Source: Pelargonium cotyledonis (taxonomy: Eukaryota; Streptophyta; Magnoliopsida; Geraniales; Geraniaceae). Taken from it: 30,782 bases of DNA. This document shows, in pieces, positions 1 to 10,682 of this stretch. Position 1 is the stretch's first letter, and every line of letters starts with the position of its first letter. Where the stretch lies: contig JAYMTA010000347.1 in assembly GCA_036897625.1 (NCBI GenBank), positions 1-30,782 on the forward strand, given 5' to 3'. A program made the translations under genes and the position numbers. The notes under the pieces are model-generated. The model saw only the letters and a list, made by a program, of their open reading frames with translations. It made no database searches and was not told where the DNA came from.

Positions 1-357
1 TTTTATATATATATATATATATATATATAATATCTAATGTTATAAATTAATTCTATTAATTAATAGAGTCGCTATTTGTAATCTATAGAAAATGAAAAAA
101 TAGATATTTTAAGTGGATGAGAGAGCTTAAAATGATTAACTGCAGTGAGGGGACAACTCCAAATACAGCTCACAACTTTAACACGTATATACGTGTATTT
201 CATAACCCAAATGTTTTGAAAGAGACAGCGAAAGTATTAAGAGTTATAAATAATGTAAAACAATATAAAATAAGCATATCGATGATCAACAACGATCTTG
301 TGTTTTGGGGAAAACGATAGAGGCAAAAACTGGAACTTCGTGGCAGTTGAAGCTCAG
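1..357. other. Upstream region and probable 5' leader of the HFI1-like gene
   Basis: There is no coding sequence I can support here. An (AT)n microsatellite fills about 4-29. A perfect 16-bp palindrome with two ACGT cores lies at 181-196. The segment just before 357 reads into CAG|GTTCGT, a good splice donor, so the last part (roughly 310-357) is probably a non-coding first exon of the gene that starts at 839. The transcription start was not identified, and short ORFs here (117-320 +, 200-385 -) resemble nothing I know. Confidence 0.5.
4..29. repeat. (AT)n microsatellite
   Basis: An almost uninterrupted run of alternating TA. It is probably a simple length-variable repeat upstream of the first gene. 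Confidence 0.9.
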
Positions 358-833
358 GTTCGTATCTCACCCTACCTCGGTTCAATTCCCAATTGGATTT
401 CTGGGTTTGTAGTTCTGATCAAAATACCAATTGGGTCTTTGTTGTTTCTCTAAACATTTGCTTAAATCTCCCGAATTTGTTCGCTTTCTGCTTCTGCTAC
501 TTCGTCTTCTATATTATTGAATTGTTCATAATCTGAAAGTTATGTCTGTATGTCTGTTAATTTCTTATCTTAAGCAGCTACTAGTTAGTGATTGTAATTC
601 GAATTGATTGTCAACTCGTTCCCATCTATATTTTTTAGCTGAATTTGGATATGGGTTTTGCTCATTTTTGTTTATTGCTGCAGTTTCTTATACCATTGTG
701 GTGATTATAGAGATTGAACTGTGGTTTAGTATTAGGTTTTCAAATTTTGGTTTGATGGTGGTGGGTTTTATCATTTGGGATTTGCTGGGATACTCGGGAT
801 TTTGATGAGGATTTGGTTTTAATGAATTTGCAG
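358..833 (+). other. Probable 5'UTR intron of the HFI1-like gene
   Basis: A donor CAG|GTTCGT at 357/358 and an acceptor TTTGCAG at 827-833 bracket a T-rich stretch that ends six bases before the ATG at 839. Leader introns of this type are common in plant genes. The acceptor is convincing; the donor is one of several possible choices. The 65-aa ORF at 608-805 lies inside and is probably chance. Confidence 0.55.
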
Positions 834-838
834 ATAAA

Positions 839-1894
839 ATGGTGTCTTATCAAAATTCTCCCCATATTGACACATTGAAGCTAAAAACTATGATTATCCG
901 CAAGATTGGACATCAGAGAGCTGAAAAGTATTTTGATCACCTCAGTAGATTATTTACTTTGAAGCTGAGCAAGTGTGAATTCAATAAGCTTTGTTTTAGG
1001 ACAATTGGGAGAGAAAATATTCCTATCCATAATCGGCTGATTAGATCTATTATAAAGAATGCGTGTCTTGCTAAAGTTCCACCTGCAAAAGGTAGTAACA
1101 GATCAGGGAGTACCCTTCATGTGCATCAGAAAAATGATTTTCAGTCACTCTGTGGAGATGCATTCCCTACATCCCCTCGAAAAGCTAGGTCTCCAGTTCA
1201 TAGGGACCGCAAGTTTCGGGACCGTCGAAATCTCTTGGTAACTCTTGGGAAGCCCCAAAGTTTTGCATGCGAGGATCCAGTTTTCAAGGCAGAAGAGCAA
1301 GAAAGTCCGACTGAATTACTTTCTCTTGGCAGCAGACCACCAATTGAAGTTGCATCTGTGGAGGAAGGGGAAGAAGTGGAGCAAGTGGCTGGAAGCCCTG
1401 GTGTCCAGAGCAGAAGCCCTGTTACTGCTCCTCTTGGCATCAATGTTTGTGGAGCTCGTAAAGCTCTGTCTAATGTATCTGCCTGCAATAGGTACAATCT
1501 TGCAACCTGTCAAAACAATGGTGAGCTACCGGATACAAGAACATTAAGAAATCGCTTGGAGCAAAAGCTGGCAAGGGAGGGCATTAGCATCTCAATGGAC
1601 TGTGTTAACCTGTTGAACAATGGGTTGGATGCATATCTGAGGAGTTTGATTGAACCCTGTTTGGGTTTAACTGGTTCAAGGAGTGGAAACGAATACATGA
1701 GACCATTGAATGGTCTGCTTGTACCTCGTCTGAATGGGATGTTAGCTGGGAAGTGCATGCAAAAATCAGCAAAACATGATGTTTCTGTCTCCTCTTTGGA
1801 TTTTAGAGTAGCCATGGAGATGAATCCTCAATTACTTGGTGAAGACTGGCCGATTCAGCTTGAGAGGATCTCCTTACATGCTTGCAAAGACTGA
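839..1894 (+). CDS. HFI1: HFI1/ADA1-type transcriptional co-activator, SAGA-complex subunit
   Basis: A 351-aa protein in one uninterrupted coding exon. It matches the plant family related to yeast Hfi1/Ada1 and metazoan TADA1 (SAGA-Tad1 domain), a structural subunit of the nuclear SAGA histone-acetyltransferase complex. The N-terminal block (about residues 10-76, with YFDHLSRLFTLKLSK and FNKLCFRTIGREN) is the conserved Tad1 N-terminus. Residues 80-235 are low complexity, acidic and Ser/Pro-rich, typical of the family linker. Residues 231-280 (PDTRTLRNRLEQ through LLNNGLDAYLRSLIEPCLGL) match the histone-fold-like helices used for pairing with another SAGA subunit. The C-terminal FRVAMEMNPQLLGEDWPIQLE is a plant-family signature. 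The start at 839 is supported by the splice acceptor just upstream and by conservation from residue 11 on. A possible AATAAA signal is at 2232-2237. Family assignment rests on recognised motifs, not a database search. Confidence 0.85.
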   Translation: MVSYQNSPHIDTLKLKTMIIRKIGHQRAEKYFDHLSRLFTLKLSKCEFNKLCFRTIGRENIPIHNRLIRSIIKNACLAKVPPAKGSNRSGSTLHVHQKNDFQSLCGDAFPTSPRKARSPVHRDRKFRDRRNLLVTLGKPQSFACEDPVFKAEEQESPTELLSLGSRPPIEVASVEEGEEVEQVAGSPGVQSRSPVTAPLGINVCGARKALSNVSACNRYNLATCQNNGELPDTRTLRNRLEQKLAREGISISMDCVNLLNNGLDAYLRSLIEPCLGLTGSRSGNEYMRPLNGLLVPRLNGMLAGKCMQKSAKHDVSVSSLDFRVAMEMNPQLLGEDWPIQLERISLHACKD

Positions 1895-2679
1895 ACAAAT
1901 ATGGGTTGCAACATAAATCAGCAAAATAGCTGGAGATGATATCACGATTTGAGTTCATGCTTAGAATGATCTGTTCTTACAGTTCCTTGAATCAATACTC
2001 ACTGTTACTTAAATCGCTGCTCCACATATTACAGGATTTGGCGAACAGAATAAGGTGCTGTGGTAGTTTCGGATCATGTTGACTGAGTTGCATACTTGCA
2101 TGCATGTGAATGCCAGTGTTGGAGATGTTTATACAGCTGACATAAAACCATTGATTCTAAGAGTTAAACACCATTGTTGGGTTAATTTGTAATTTTGATT
2201 TTGAAATTCTATATTACAGGTTTGTGCAAGAAATAAAGCTTTCTTATTTTCAGATTGTTGTTGCAGATGGTTTTTTTTTTCTTTAGAGCTGCTAAAAATT
2301 TGTAGTTGGAAACTACAAAAATATATGGGACTATTGCATTGAAATTTTGCTTTGGTAGCTTCAATTCAATGTGAAGGAGAAACACAACTTTTAATTACAC
2401 TTTTCAACCGGTAGATCATAGATGTTACAAAGAAGATACAATGAGGACAGCCAATAACTACCTATCCCAGAAGAAAACAGATTCTCTGGGAAATGCCTAC
2501 AGAATTGGCCCACTACTTACACAACCCTCATTTAAGTTTTGTTCGATTACATTTTCAATGACACCATTAATAACAAGGTTGCCACTAAATCAGAATTGCA
2601 TTCCAGGAGTGACCAACTTGAGTATGTGCAGTCAAAAGTATAGCTCTGAGAGAAGAAACATTGGATTTTGGAAGAGCAT
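1895..2679. other. 3'UTRs of two convergent genes
   Basis: This stretch lies between the stop of the HFI1-like gene (+) and the stop of the Mpv17-like gene (-). A plus-strand AATAAA at 2232-2237 probably marks the HFI1-like 3' end. A T-run follows at about 2271-2281. No coding region was found; the 80-aa ORF at 2441-2683 is antisense to the Mpv17 tail and resembles nothing I know. Confidence 0.6.
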
Positions 2680-5600
2680 CTAATCACCCGCTTTCTCCAA
2701 GCCCGCCATGTATGTCATATAAACCGTCCATAGAAATGAAAACGAGTTACTCACCAATGGCTGTCAAAAGAAAACATCAAACAAAAGATTGCTTAGAACA
2801 CAGATTTCAAAGATGAACTTCTCTTTAGGTAAATAACTTGAGAAGTCCTAGCAAACATCTTGAATATACAAATGGAAAAAGGAATAGAGGATTATAGTGA
2901 CATACCTGTAAATGCACAGGAGTGAATTTGTATGTGATAAAATCACACATGGGCCAGTACATAACACCATTTAACATCGTTGGGAGCAAATCCCTCTTCA
3001 ACCGACAAACAATTTCTGTACCATTTTCCCCTGTGCTTGGTAATAATTGAATGAACGGATTAAATGATGAATATTCAATTGCATTACATTGATAAATTTC
3101 AGAGAATTTATGACTATTAAAGAGTCTAATCTCTAATCATGACTGTGAACTACTAGCATGAGATCAGCATTTCATTTACATCATCATTAAATGCCAAATC
3201 TGATACCCATTGCTATACATATTACTCAAAGGTGTGGAAGACAGTCCTATAATATAATAGAGGGTTTCTTTTTTCAGTTGTATAATTCAAGGCATATGCA
3301 TTTAAAATGTGCATTAAATGAATAAATATATAAACCTTGCAGAGCAGCATTCAAGGAGAAGAACACAACAGTCATGACAGGTCCATAGAGTGTCTGCGCC
3401 ATAAACATTTTCTTCAAAGTGGCAGCTATATCTTGCTTTGGAAAAAGTTTTGACATAAAGTTGAACCAAAAATGTAGAGTTGGTCCTAAAATTAGCAACC
3501 CATATCCAGCCATGCGTGCTGTCCTCACGAAATCATAAGCTTCATCTGAAATATACCGTGCTATCGTCTGAAGAAAATTTAATATGAAAACCCCATAGAA
3601 ATAATAGGGATCAAATTAGCTCCTCAAAATTCTAAAGTGTTCATAGGTCACACGAAAAGATGCATGCGAGTGAACACAAATTTGTAATAAGAGCATACTC
3701 AAATTAGTAGAAAAACTTGTATAACCGACAATTCAGAAAACATTAAACAGATTAGAAATACACAAAATGTACCGAGCGAATATATACACATTCCATCACA
3801 AAATGAGTGTATTATTTCATTTTTATAAAAATATGGATAAATTAGTTAATGTTAGACTTTTCCCCTTGTACCCCATGTGTTCTTCTTGCAACAAACTTGA
3901 GGGTTCCAACTAGCTCATTTTGGGGATATTGTCGGTAAATCACACATAACTAACTAACTAAGAGGGGAAATGGACACTCATCTTGAGATGGGAGTAACAG
4001 TTATTGGTGTGTATATATATATATATAAATATATATGAACTAAACTGGGCATGACAGCTTAGATAAGATATTCTTGTTTAACATACCAATAACTATCTGC
4101 CCCACATTCTTAACAAAAAGAGTTCCACCAATTACTCTAAGGACAACTGGCTTGGAGCAGGAGGCATGTTCTAAAGTAGTTATTAGAAATGGATGCTTCT
4201 ATGTTGTTAGAACATGTCTACATTGTTAGATATCAAACATATGCCACGCAAGAGGCGGAAATTTTGCCCTTAGTGATTGCCAATGTTGAAATTTCGAACA
4301 AGACAAAATAGTCAAAAAGATTATATCACAAAAACACAAGGATATACATGACTCAACAACTTGCCTAAGTCCCCGGGTTGTACTTTGGTTTAATTGAAAT
4401 TCAATTGGTACAATAAACTCAACCCTAGAGAACAAATCTCTTCGATCCCTCTAACATTCACACAGCGGAGAATTGGTTTCCTGCCTCTGTGTATACTCTC
4501 ACCGGATTTTCACCTCTCACAACACTCCTCAAGCATCGGCCTACACTCCATGATCCCTCCAATCTACCATACAATCCTCATCACGAAGAAACAACTAGCT
4601 GAAATCATCATCTGCATAGACTTGGAGAAGGAGAAGATAGAGTATTTTCAGTTAATATAAGAAGAAACATCTGATTAACCTCAGTGGCAATGGTTCCATA
4701 TTGGACATTATACAGGGTTTCCTTCCAGATTAATCAACTAGCTCCAAAATTGCATTCCACAATGTCAATTGCAAGGCTATCTCAAATATAAATATCATGG
4801 GTATTAACAATATTCTAACAATCTGACAAATCCAGTCACGGTAAAATATGGGTGTATTACTGCTAACACATCTAACTCTAAAGACTGTTCAAACTAAGAG
4901 ACCATGACATGCAGATCCAAGCTAACCTTTTCCTAAAGTCCTATAGTCATGAATATCAGCTATCAAATTCCAGTAGAATGACAAACTGAAGCAACTCATT
5001 TTGACTTATAAATGATAAACTAGCAAGCATATGATCAGCTTTGTGAAGCAGAATTTTCGGTTTTCAAGAAATGGCCTCATTTACAGATTACTTTGCCAAT
5101 GCTGTGATCCCCAAAGACCCTCTTCTCTATGGCAAATCCCCTATGTGGTGTGTCACACAGTCAAGTTGAACAAGGTCCTTCCTTTACTCTTTAATATTCT
5201 CGCACAAAGCATATTCAGACTGGCAAATCCCCTATGTGGTGCGTCACCCAGTCAAGTTGAACAAGGTCCTTCCTTTACTCTTTAATATTCTCGCTCAAAG
5301 CATATTCAGACTGTGGCTATATAATGTGATAGCTTCCAAATGGATGAAAGAGCCATAGCCTTGACCTTCTTCCTCAAGCATTGACCTGTCCCAGAAATAA
5401 GGCATTTGACTAATGCTGACTACAATCATATTGATAATGAGGATGATCCTAAACCCCTTGTTATATGTCATCTTTCCAGGACTAGCCTATCGTGCAATTC
5501 GGTCTATGGCATAATTCTCCAGGATGGAGCAAGCATCATTCTTATAGTGCTCAATCATACACCGCCGAACCCTCCTAAAATTTCTCAGTTTCAGCAAACT

Positions 5601-6310
5601 TGAAACTAAAAATAAATACTCCATAAAAAAAATTATTTTGAAAAGGAACAATACCGAAGAACTTTCTTTTTCCATCAAATACTCCTTCCCCAAATGAATA
5701 AAACCTTCCACTTTCAAGAAACACAAGACAACACAAACACAATCACATGGTTGACTTCTCGTTCTCGGGCAAAAGCCAAATAAAACACATTTTTCTCGTT
5801 AGCATCATTTAAAAACAAAAACAAAAAACAAAAAAACAGAGACGAACCCACATCATTTCTTTGATTTTCCTCCATTTTCAAATAAACCAAACAGGGGCAG
5901 AGTCAAATTCACACGCATTACACAACCGAAAGAGGAAACACCCAAACGAATCCAAGGTTTCAAATTACCTGAGACGAAAAATCGGCAACGAGGTAGATAA
6001 GCGAGGAGGTGACGCTCTTGGTGAGGATCGGACGGGACCTGATCATCCCCAAGTACCACCCAATGAAACCAACCCTGGTGAGAGACGAGGAGGAGGAAGA
6101 GAAAGTGGAGGCGAAGTGTGACGGAGGATAGAGATCATAGTCCCTGGCTTTCCTGTGGAAATGAGGGAAGCGAGAGTAGTGACCGGCGTGAGACTGGACC
6201 CGGTTCCTGGTAACCGGAGACGTGAAGTGGCCGGAAAACTCAGCGACGCAGTGCCTCTTCTGCTGCAAGAGGCGAGAAACGGTGGCGCTTCGGAGGATGG
6301 CTCTACTCAT
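2680..6310 (-). CDS. Mpv17/PMP22-family integral membrane protein
   Basis: Four exons, 5969-6310, 3336-3567, 2906-3030 and 2680-2760, join in frame to 259 aa. The family (Mpv17, PXMP2, PMP22, yeast Sym1) comprises four-helix proteins of peroxisomal or inner organelle membranes, thought to form channels or affect metabolite flow. Residues 1-75 are Arg/Ser-rich with few acids, consistent with an organelle-targeting extension. The conserved core begins at WYLGMIRSRPILTKSVTSSL (85-104). It includes DFVRTARMAGYG (126-137), LGPTLHFWFNF (141-151), AQTLYGPVMTVVFFSLNA (171-188), the hallmark LLPTMLNGVMYWPMCDF (206-222) and SNSFSFLWTVYMTY (237-250). The ATG at 6310 is preferred because the upstream in-frame ATG at 6508 lies 5' of the likely TATA box (6454-6462). 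Closest in my memory to plant PXMP2/4 family protein 4. Whether it sits in mitochondria, plastid or peroxisome cannot be decided by eye. Confidence 0.88.
4215..4680 (+). mobile_element. Possible transposable-element relic inside an intron
   Basis: The composition differs from the surrounding intron: it is less AT-rich, with a block near 4335-4380 reading like a degenerate form of the widespread plant repeat in which an AACACAAGGAT-type stretch precedes CTTGCCTAAGTCC. The left edge begins TGTTAGATATC (4224-4234), as some LTRs do. I see no matching right edge, no target-site duplication and no intact protein. This is from memory of repeat sequences only, so treat it as a weak call. Confidence 0.3.
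5130..5311. repeat. Tandem duplication, two 91-bp copies
   Basis: Copy one is 5130-5220 and copy two 5221-5311, each beginning TGGCAAATCCCCTATGTGGT and ending CATATTCAGAC. By eye they differ at three positions (TGTGTCACACAG versus TGCGTCACCCAG, and CGCACAAAG versus CGCTCAAAG), with no indels. The low divergence suggests a fairly recent local duplication within the intron. It creates part of a spurious 84-aa ORF at 5031-5285. Confidence 0.95.
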
Positions 6311-6470
6311 GTCGCTCTCTGTGGGGTCGAGGCCGTTGGAGAGGTTTATGGGCAGATGAAGAGTGGGGTTTAAGAGAAAAAATGGTTTTCTTGTGACAGA
6401 GATCGTTGGTGTTGGTGTTGGTGTTGGTGTTGGTGGTGGTGGGAAAATTGCCGGATTTATAGGCGCATTC
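6311..6470 (-). promoter_or_regulatory. 5'UTR and core promoter of the Mpv17-like gene
   Basis: On the minus strand a clear TATA box, CTATAAATC, lies at 6454-6462, placing transcription start near 6425-6435 and giving a leader of about 120 nt. The leader carries a hexamer-like repeat, (TTGGTG)n on the plus strand at about 6405-6442, which is CACCAA-rich in the mRNA. The TATA position supports translation from 6310 rather than 6508. Confidence 0.55.
6405..6442. repeat. Short tandem repeat with unit TTGGTG
   Basis: About five copies of a 6-bp unit, ending in TGG triplets. It lies at the predicted 5' end of the Mpv17-like transcript and produces the PTPTPT stretch in the non-authentic N-terminal extension of that reading frame. 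Confidence 0.85.
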
Positions 6471-7468
6471 TCTCGAGTATACCATTTGTTGGTACTCGCG
6501 CTCTTCAAAATATGTTTTCTTTGCTAATGACTTGATGTATACTTGCAAAAGAAGTGGATGACCTTTCTTTGATTGGCACGGGAATGTAATTTCTTCTACG
6601 GTAGTCCGTAATACTATCTAATCATCAATTTTTCAATACTAATACACTTAATTAGCTTCTCAAATTTCCCATATTAATTGTCATTAGATATTTTAAATTT
6701 ATTGCAAAATTAAAGCAAAGGTAAATGAAGAGGTCGGCGATTGTGACACACGAGTGCATGTAAGAAAGTACGAATAGGACTTTCAAGAAAACTCATGTGA
6801 AAAATGGCCGACGTCGGGTAGGCTCATACCCAATGAAGCGAAGCCTTTCCGGAACTTCTGGATGCACTAATCTACAAACACGTGGCTGCTAGCCATCAGT
6901 TTATTGCCACGTGTACTTTTTTATACGTTAATTATAGGTGTTAGTTGGGTGGCAAATTACTGGAAACAAAATGGAAAAGAATATGCATGACACTTCTCTT
7001 CAATAATTGTTTTTAATGATAATATAGAAATTGTAAAGGAAATCAGATCACGTAAGTAGCCACAAATTTGTTAAAGAAAATGAGGGAAATATGGTTTCCT
7101 TGTTCGGAGTTACTCATGTTGTCAATGTTTTGAAGTAAACACAAGTCTCCATTGAGAGAGTTTCTTGTTATTGCATCATGTGAGAGCTCTCACCCAGAAA
7201 GAACGACTCTGTCTTTACAAATATTAGCAGGAAACGGCAAATTAACTCACTCGTACTTCCAGTTCCAGATAACGATCATTCGTATTCATGTCGCGCATGT
7301 TTAATACAACATTTGTTTCGAGTTAGTAGCAACTTACTAGATTTCATATAATAACTGGCGCTGTATTAAGCAGCTCAGAATCACTTTATTTGCTTGCTTA
7401 TCCATATGTAGTTGTGCTATAGCCTAAATATAAGCCGGTTTCAAAGGAGTATCAACAAAGAGCCTCCT
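6471..7468. other. Intergenic region, promoter of the Mpv17-like gene and 3' flank of the LRR gene
   Basis: No gene found. The part near 6800-6915 holds regulatory-looking motifs: a 10-bp palindrome CCGACGTCGG at 6808-6817 (containing a GCCGAC drought/cold-type core) and two G-boxes in opposite orientation at 6879-6886 and 6906-6913. At 7385-7390 the plus strand reads TTTATT, i.e. AATAAA on the minus strand, about 80 nt past the LRR stop codon and a plausible polyadenylation signal. Confidence 0.6.
6878..6914. promoter_or_regulatory. Inverted pair of G-boxes
   Basis: ACACGTGGC at 6878-6886 and its exact reverse complement GCCACGTGT at 6906-6914, separated by 19 bp. G-boxes with this flank are bound by plant bZIP factors (ABF, HY5) and some bHLH factors. 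The pair lies about 450 bp upstream of the predicted start of the Mpv17-like transcript; that it regulates this gene is inference. Confidence 0.6.
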
Positions 7469-9312
7469 TCAGCATCCAAAGTCATATGGCACCAGTCCTT
7501 GCAGCTCTGGCCCGTTGAGCTGGTTGTTTCTAAAGCTGAAACAAAGCAATCACACAAATTAGTCATAACTATTCGGAGTAGCATATTGAACTAGAAAAGT
7601 ACTTCTTGCATGATCATTTGAGTGAGAAGCAAACAATGAAATAAAACGAAAGAGCACTGTCAGCTAGTAATTGAATAGAAAGATGATGGAGCCCAACCTT
7701 TCCAAAGGAAAACTACTGAAAGGTCCATCCACCGGAATAGTTCCACAGAGATCATTGTTAGAAACATCACTGCAAAAATTTGAAGGACAGTAAGAGAGAG
7801 CAAAAACCAATTCATTCGGATAAACTCACAATTAAGTTCATTATGTTAACTTACAAAATTTTGAGGTTAGATAGGGTAGCGAGTTCCCTTGGAATTGATC
7901 CTGCTAGCTTGTTGTCATTGAGCCGACTGTTCCATCAGTTCATATTAGTACACATATATTATGGCTGTCGACACCTAAACTTTTTGACAAGCTAATAATA
8001 TAAGATGCTTACAGAAATCTGAGTGACTTCAATTTGGCAAAAGACTTTGGTATCTCTCCTTCAAAGTGGTTGCCATACAAATCCATGCTAACAAGGTTTT
8101 TCAATTCGCCCAACTCTTGGGGAATTCTACCTCCTATACCGTTGTTGTAAAGCTCCCTGCAACCCATTCAAGAATTCAATATCAGCCACACATACAACAA
8201 ATGCATAGCATACCCTTTAGCTAATCCCTAGCAGACATAAGTAAAAACTAGGAATCAAGGCACTCTCAATGTAGGTTTCTTTCAGCAGTATAGACCTCAA
8301 ATATCAAAACCAATACTCAATTGGATTAATTGCTTCAAACAAACCTTTGATTCATGTGAACTACCAAATCACAAAGTTATCTGCTACCAAGCATTATATT
8401 TAAGGAGCATTTTCATCTATATGTAACTCAATAAAATATATTTACACAAAAACGGAGGTCAATATGAAGTTTATATCTAGTAAATTATCTTCAAAGTTAA
8501 CATGATTTTTATGAAGAAACTGAAGGGGAGGAACATTACAAGTATTGAAGATGCTGAAGCTGGCCAAGCTCTGACCCCAAAGTCCCAGAAATGTTGGAAT
8601 TACCCAAATCCCTGAAATCCAATGAATGAACATGGACAAAACTCAAATACAAATTAAATGGGAAAGAATCCAAAAGCAACAATAGAAACAGATACATGAA
8701 AGAAAATCAAACCCTACAAGCGAATGACATTGCTGTTTGAATCACAGGTGACATGGAACCAGGTGCAGGGATTAACCAGAGTAGGGTCCCAACTCTGCAA
8801 CACATTGGCGGGGTCATTGAGCCTGCTTCTCAGAGCATGCAGTGCATTTCCTGAAAGTTTAGGCAAAAAATCACAATTAAGAATCAAACAGGTAAAGAAT
8901 CCAATCAAATTATCACTACTTTTCACCCACTACCAAACAGAACCCAATAATTCATCACCAATGGTCCAATTCCATTACATAAAACTGAAGATGAACTTAG
9001 GAGCATCCCATTTTCATATCTTAAGAAAACAGAAATCCAAAAGAAAACCCAATACAGCTAAGATGATCATAAACATCAAAACACTAGCTTTAGCTTTCCC
9101 CTGTTCTACAAATGCATAGACGATAAGAGGGTATAAGAGATTCTAACCTTTTTTAACGATTACAAGAACTAAACAAGAACCCTAAACAGAGAAATTAAAG
9201 ATGGTGGGTAGCGAGTAAGTGAGTAAATACCTTCAGAGTTCGTGGAGAGAGCTGGGTTCAGAGAGAGGAACAACAAGGAAAGAGAGGCGCAGAGGAAGGT
9301 GAGAGGAGCCAT
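7469..9312 (-). CDS. Secreted leucine-rich-repeat protein, SERK-ectodomain-like, without kinase
   Basis: Seven exons, 9231-9312, 8718-8850, 8540-8611, 8013-8156, 7855-7926, 7698-7769 and 7469-7535, join in frame to 213 aa. Residues 1-23 are a hydrophobic signal peptide ([18 protein letters not shown]). Residues 24-68 are the LRRNT-type cap, with [13 protein letters not shown] and [16 protein letters not shown] carrying the paired cysteines. Repeats of 24 residues follow ([83 protein letters not shown]). The C-terminal cap ends [13 protein letters not shown]. Four exons are exactly 72 or 144 nt in the same phase, the usual one-repeat-per-exon design of SERK genes. There is no transmembrane or kinase part, so it matches the short apoplastic LRR family of about 218 aa (Arabidopsis At5g21090/At3g43740, pepper LRR1), implicated in defence and receptor association. 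The partner and precise role are unknown. Confidence 0.92.
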
Positions 9313-9480
9313 TGGAGAAGAAGAAGAAGAAGATAGAGAAATGAAGAATAAAAGCTGAGCTTGAACAGAGAAGAGAAAAATAAAAGATGGTTAAAGAAGA
9401 GAGAGAGAGAGAGAGAGAGAAAGGAGAGTCAATAGGCAATAATGCAAGTAATCTAGATTTTTAGGAGCTATAGTGTGTGA
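9313..9480 (-). promoter_or_regulatory. GA-rich 5' leader of the LRR gene
   Basis: Directly upstream of the LRR start codon (minus strand) lie a (GAA)n tract at 9316-9332 and a (GA)n tract at 9399-9421, which read as TTC and CT repeats in the sense direction. CT-rich leaders are common around plant transcription starts. No convincing TATA box was seen, so the exact start is open. Confidence 0.5.
9399..9421. repeat. (GA)n microsatellite
   Basis: About eleven uninterrupted GA dinucleotides, probably in the LRR gene leader. Confidence 0.9.
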
Positions 9481-10682
9481 GTAGTTGAAGAGGAAAGAGG
9501 AGAGAAAGTTCAGATCACGAGTCGCTACTCAAGTCTCACGCCAACGCCATTGAAGCCTCTGCATTGGTCCTGACTGAGCTCTGACGCGTTCTCGAATGGT
9601 AATGGTGGGTCCCCGTCCCCAACCCACAACCGCTTCACTTGTGTCCTCAACTTTGAATTTCTCGCAACTGTAACACCACCACCTTGGTCTTTTTTTGACT
9701 TACCTGGGCCCACCTCATTATCCAACCCAGGATTGCCACGTAAATGGATTCCCTATTCGAAATCCTTAGCAGCATTGGAGTTTTTGTACTATTTGTTTTG
9801 TTCAAGTCAACATTTGCAATTGCAAGTAACATGTACTGCTGTTAGATCTTCTGTTGTTGGTCTTGGCCCTTGGGCTTAAATTTCATTGGAATTTCAATAT
9901 TATTTTGGTTCTTCAACTGTTTTATGCAAGAATTTTGTCCATCTATTAGAAGATATGTTATTTAAATAAAATGGCATTGACTTTGAAGGATAAAATAATT
10001 TTTTAAATTTTAAATTTTAAATTTATTAATAAATTTGTCATTTGTAAATAGTTTGTTTGTTATGGGTTATCTTTTACATTTTATCCAACTCACCTCATGA
10101 CGTGGGTATAGAAGCTCGAAACGAGACTATAAAAAATAAAAACGCTTAATTTTTTACTTAAAAGTGCATCATGCATGTGAAGCAAACAGATGATAATCAA
10201 CCTAACTTGTCTAACCCATGTTCAATAAACATTAATGACACTTCATCTTAGCAACAAGATTCTATAATGGTATTTAGGGAGTAAGATTCACACATTACTA
10301 TGTAGAAGTTTTCAACACAAAATTACAAACTAAATTTAACAAGTCAGAGAATAAAAAATGAATAACGGGTTGTGATTCAGCTGACAACAAGATTGAAATT
10401 GTAGCGAAAGTTCGATCCCTATTAAACACACTTACGAGAAATGATGAAAAGCCTCAACTTTGACTAATTTAATCAAACATGAGGATTACACCAACAAGAA
10501 ATTATGAAGGAAAAGCACAGTATCCCAAGTTCCAAGCCAACACTCAATTCATTTTGTTAACTAAATACAAAAACCAGAACCGAAATTTGGGCTACAAGAA
10601 CAAAAAAAACCTTCCTCAATTAAGTTGTCCAGAGGAGCAAATTACAATTATACATCAATATTTTACAATCTGTAGCACCATT
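9481..10682. other. Intergenic region with no supported gene
   Basis: AT-rich, except for a more GC-rich patch at 9530-9740 upstream of the LRR gene. A small AAATTTT-type tandem stretch is at about 10000-10030. ORFs here (9525-9725 -, 9647-9832 -, 10479-10700 +) have no recognisable product. The left part is presumably LRR promoter; the right part is the 3' flank of the zinc-finger pseudogene. Confidence 0.5.

Larger units (their letters stand above)
3568..5968 (-). other. Large first intron (2.4 kb) of the Mpv17-like gene
   Basis: Bounded by donor CAG|GTAATT (exon end 5969) and acceptor CTTCAG (exon start 3567). Phase is 0 on both sides and the joined peptide DFSSQ-TIARYI fits the family, so no missing exon is needed. 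The intron holds an AT run near 4012-4038, a probable mobile-element relic at about 4215-4680, a 2 x 91-bp tandem duplication at 5130-5311, and an A-rich stretch near 5810-5840. ORFs of 65-88 aa within it show no recognisable domain. Confidence 0.7.

Noticed and set aside
1198..1815. Antisense and alternative-frame ORFs of 65-101 aa in the HFI1-like exon
   Set aside because: They overlap a well-supported conserved coding frame and match no family.
3993..4096. AGTTATTGGT ... ACCAATAACT inverted repeat, considered as a MITE
   Set aside because: Arms are only about 10-14 bp with mismatches, and no target-site duplication is present; the interior is a simple AT run.
5031..5285. 84-aa ORF in the Mpv17-like intron
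   Set aside because: It is produced by reading through the 91-bp tandem duplication, lies within an intron on the other strand and has no domain.
6311..6508. 66-residue N-terminal extension of the Mpv17-like frame with a PT repeat
   Set aside because: It extends upstream of the likely TATA box at 6454-6462 and comes from a hexamer repeat; the ATG at 6310 is the better start.
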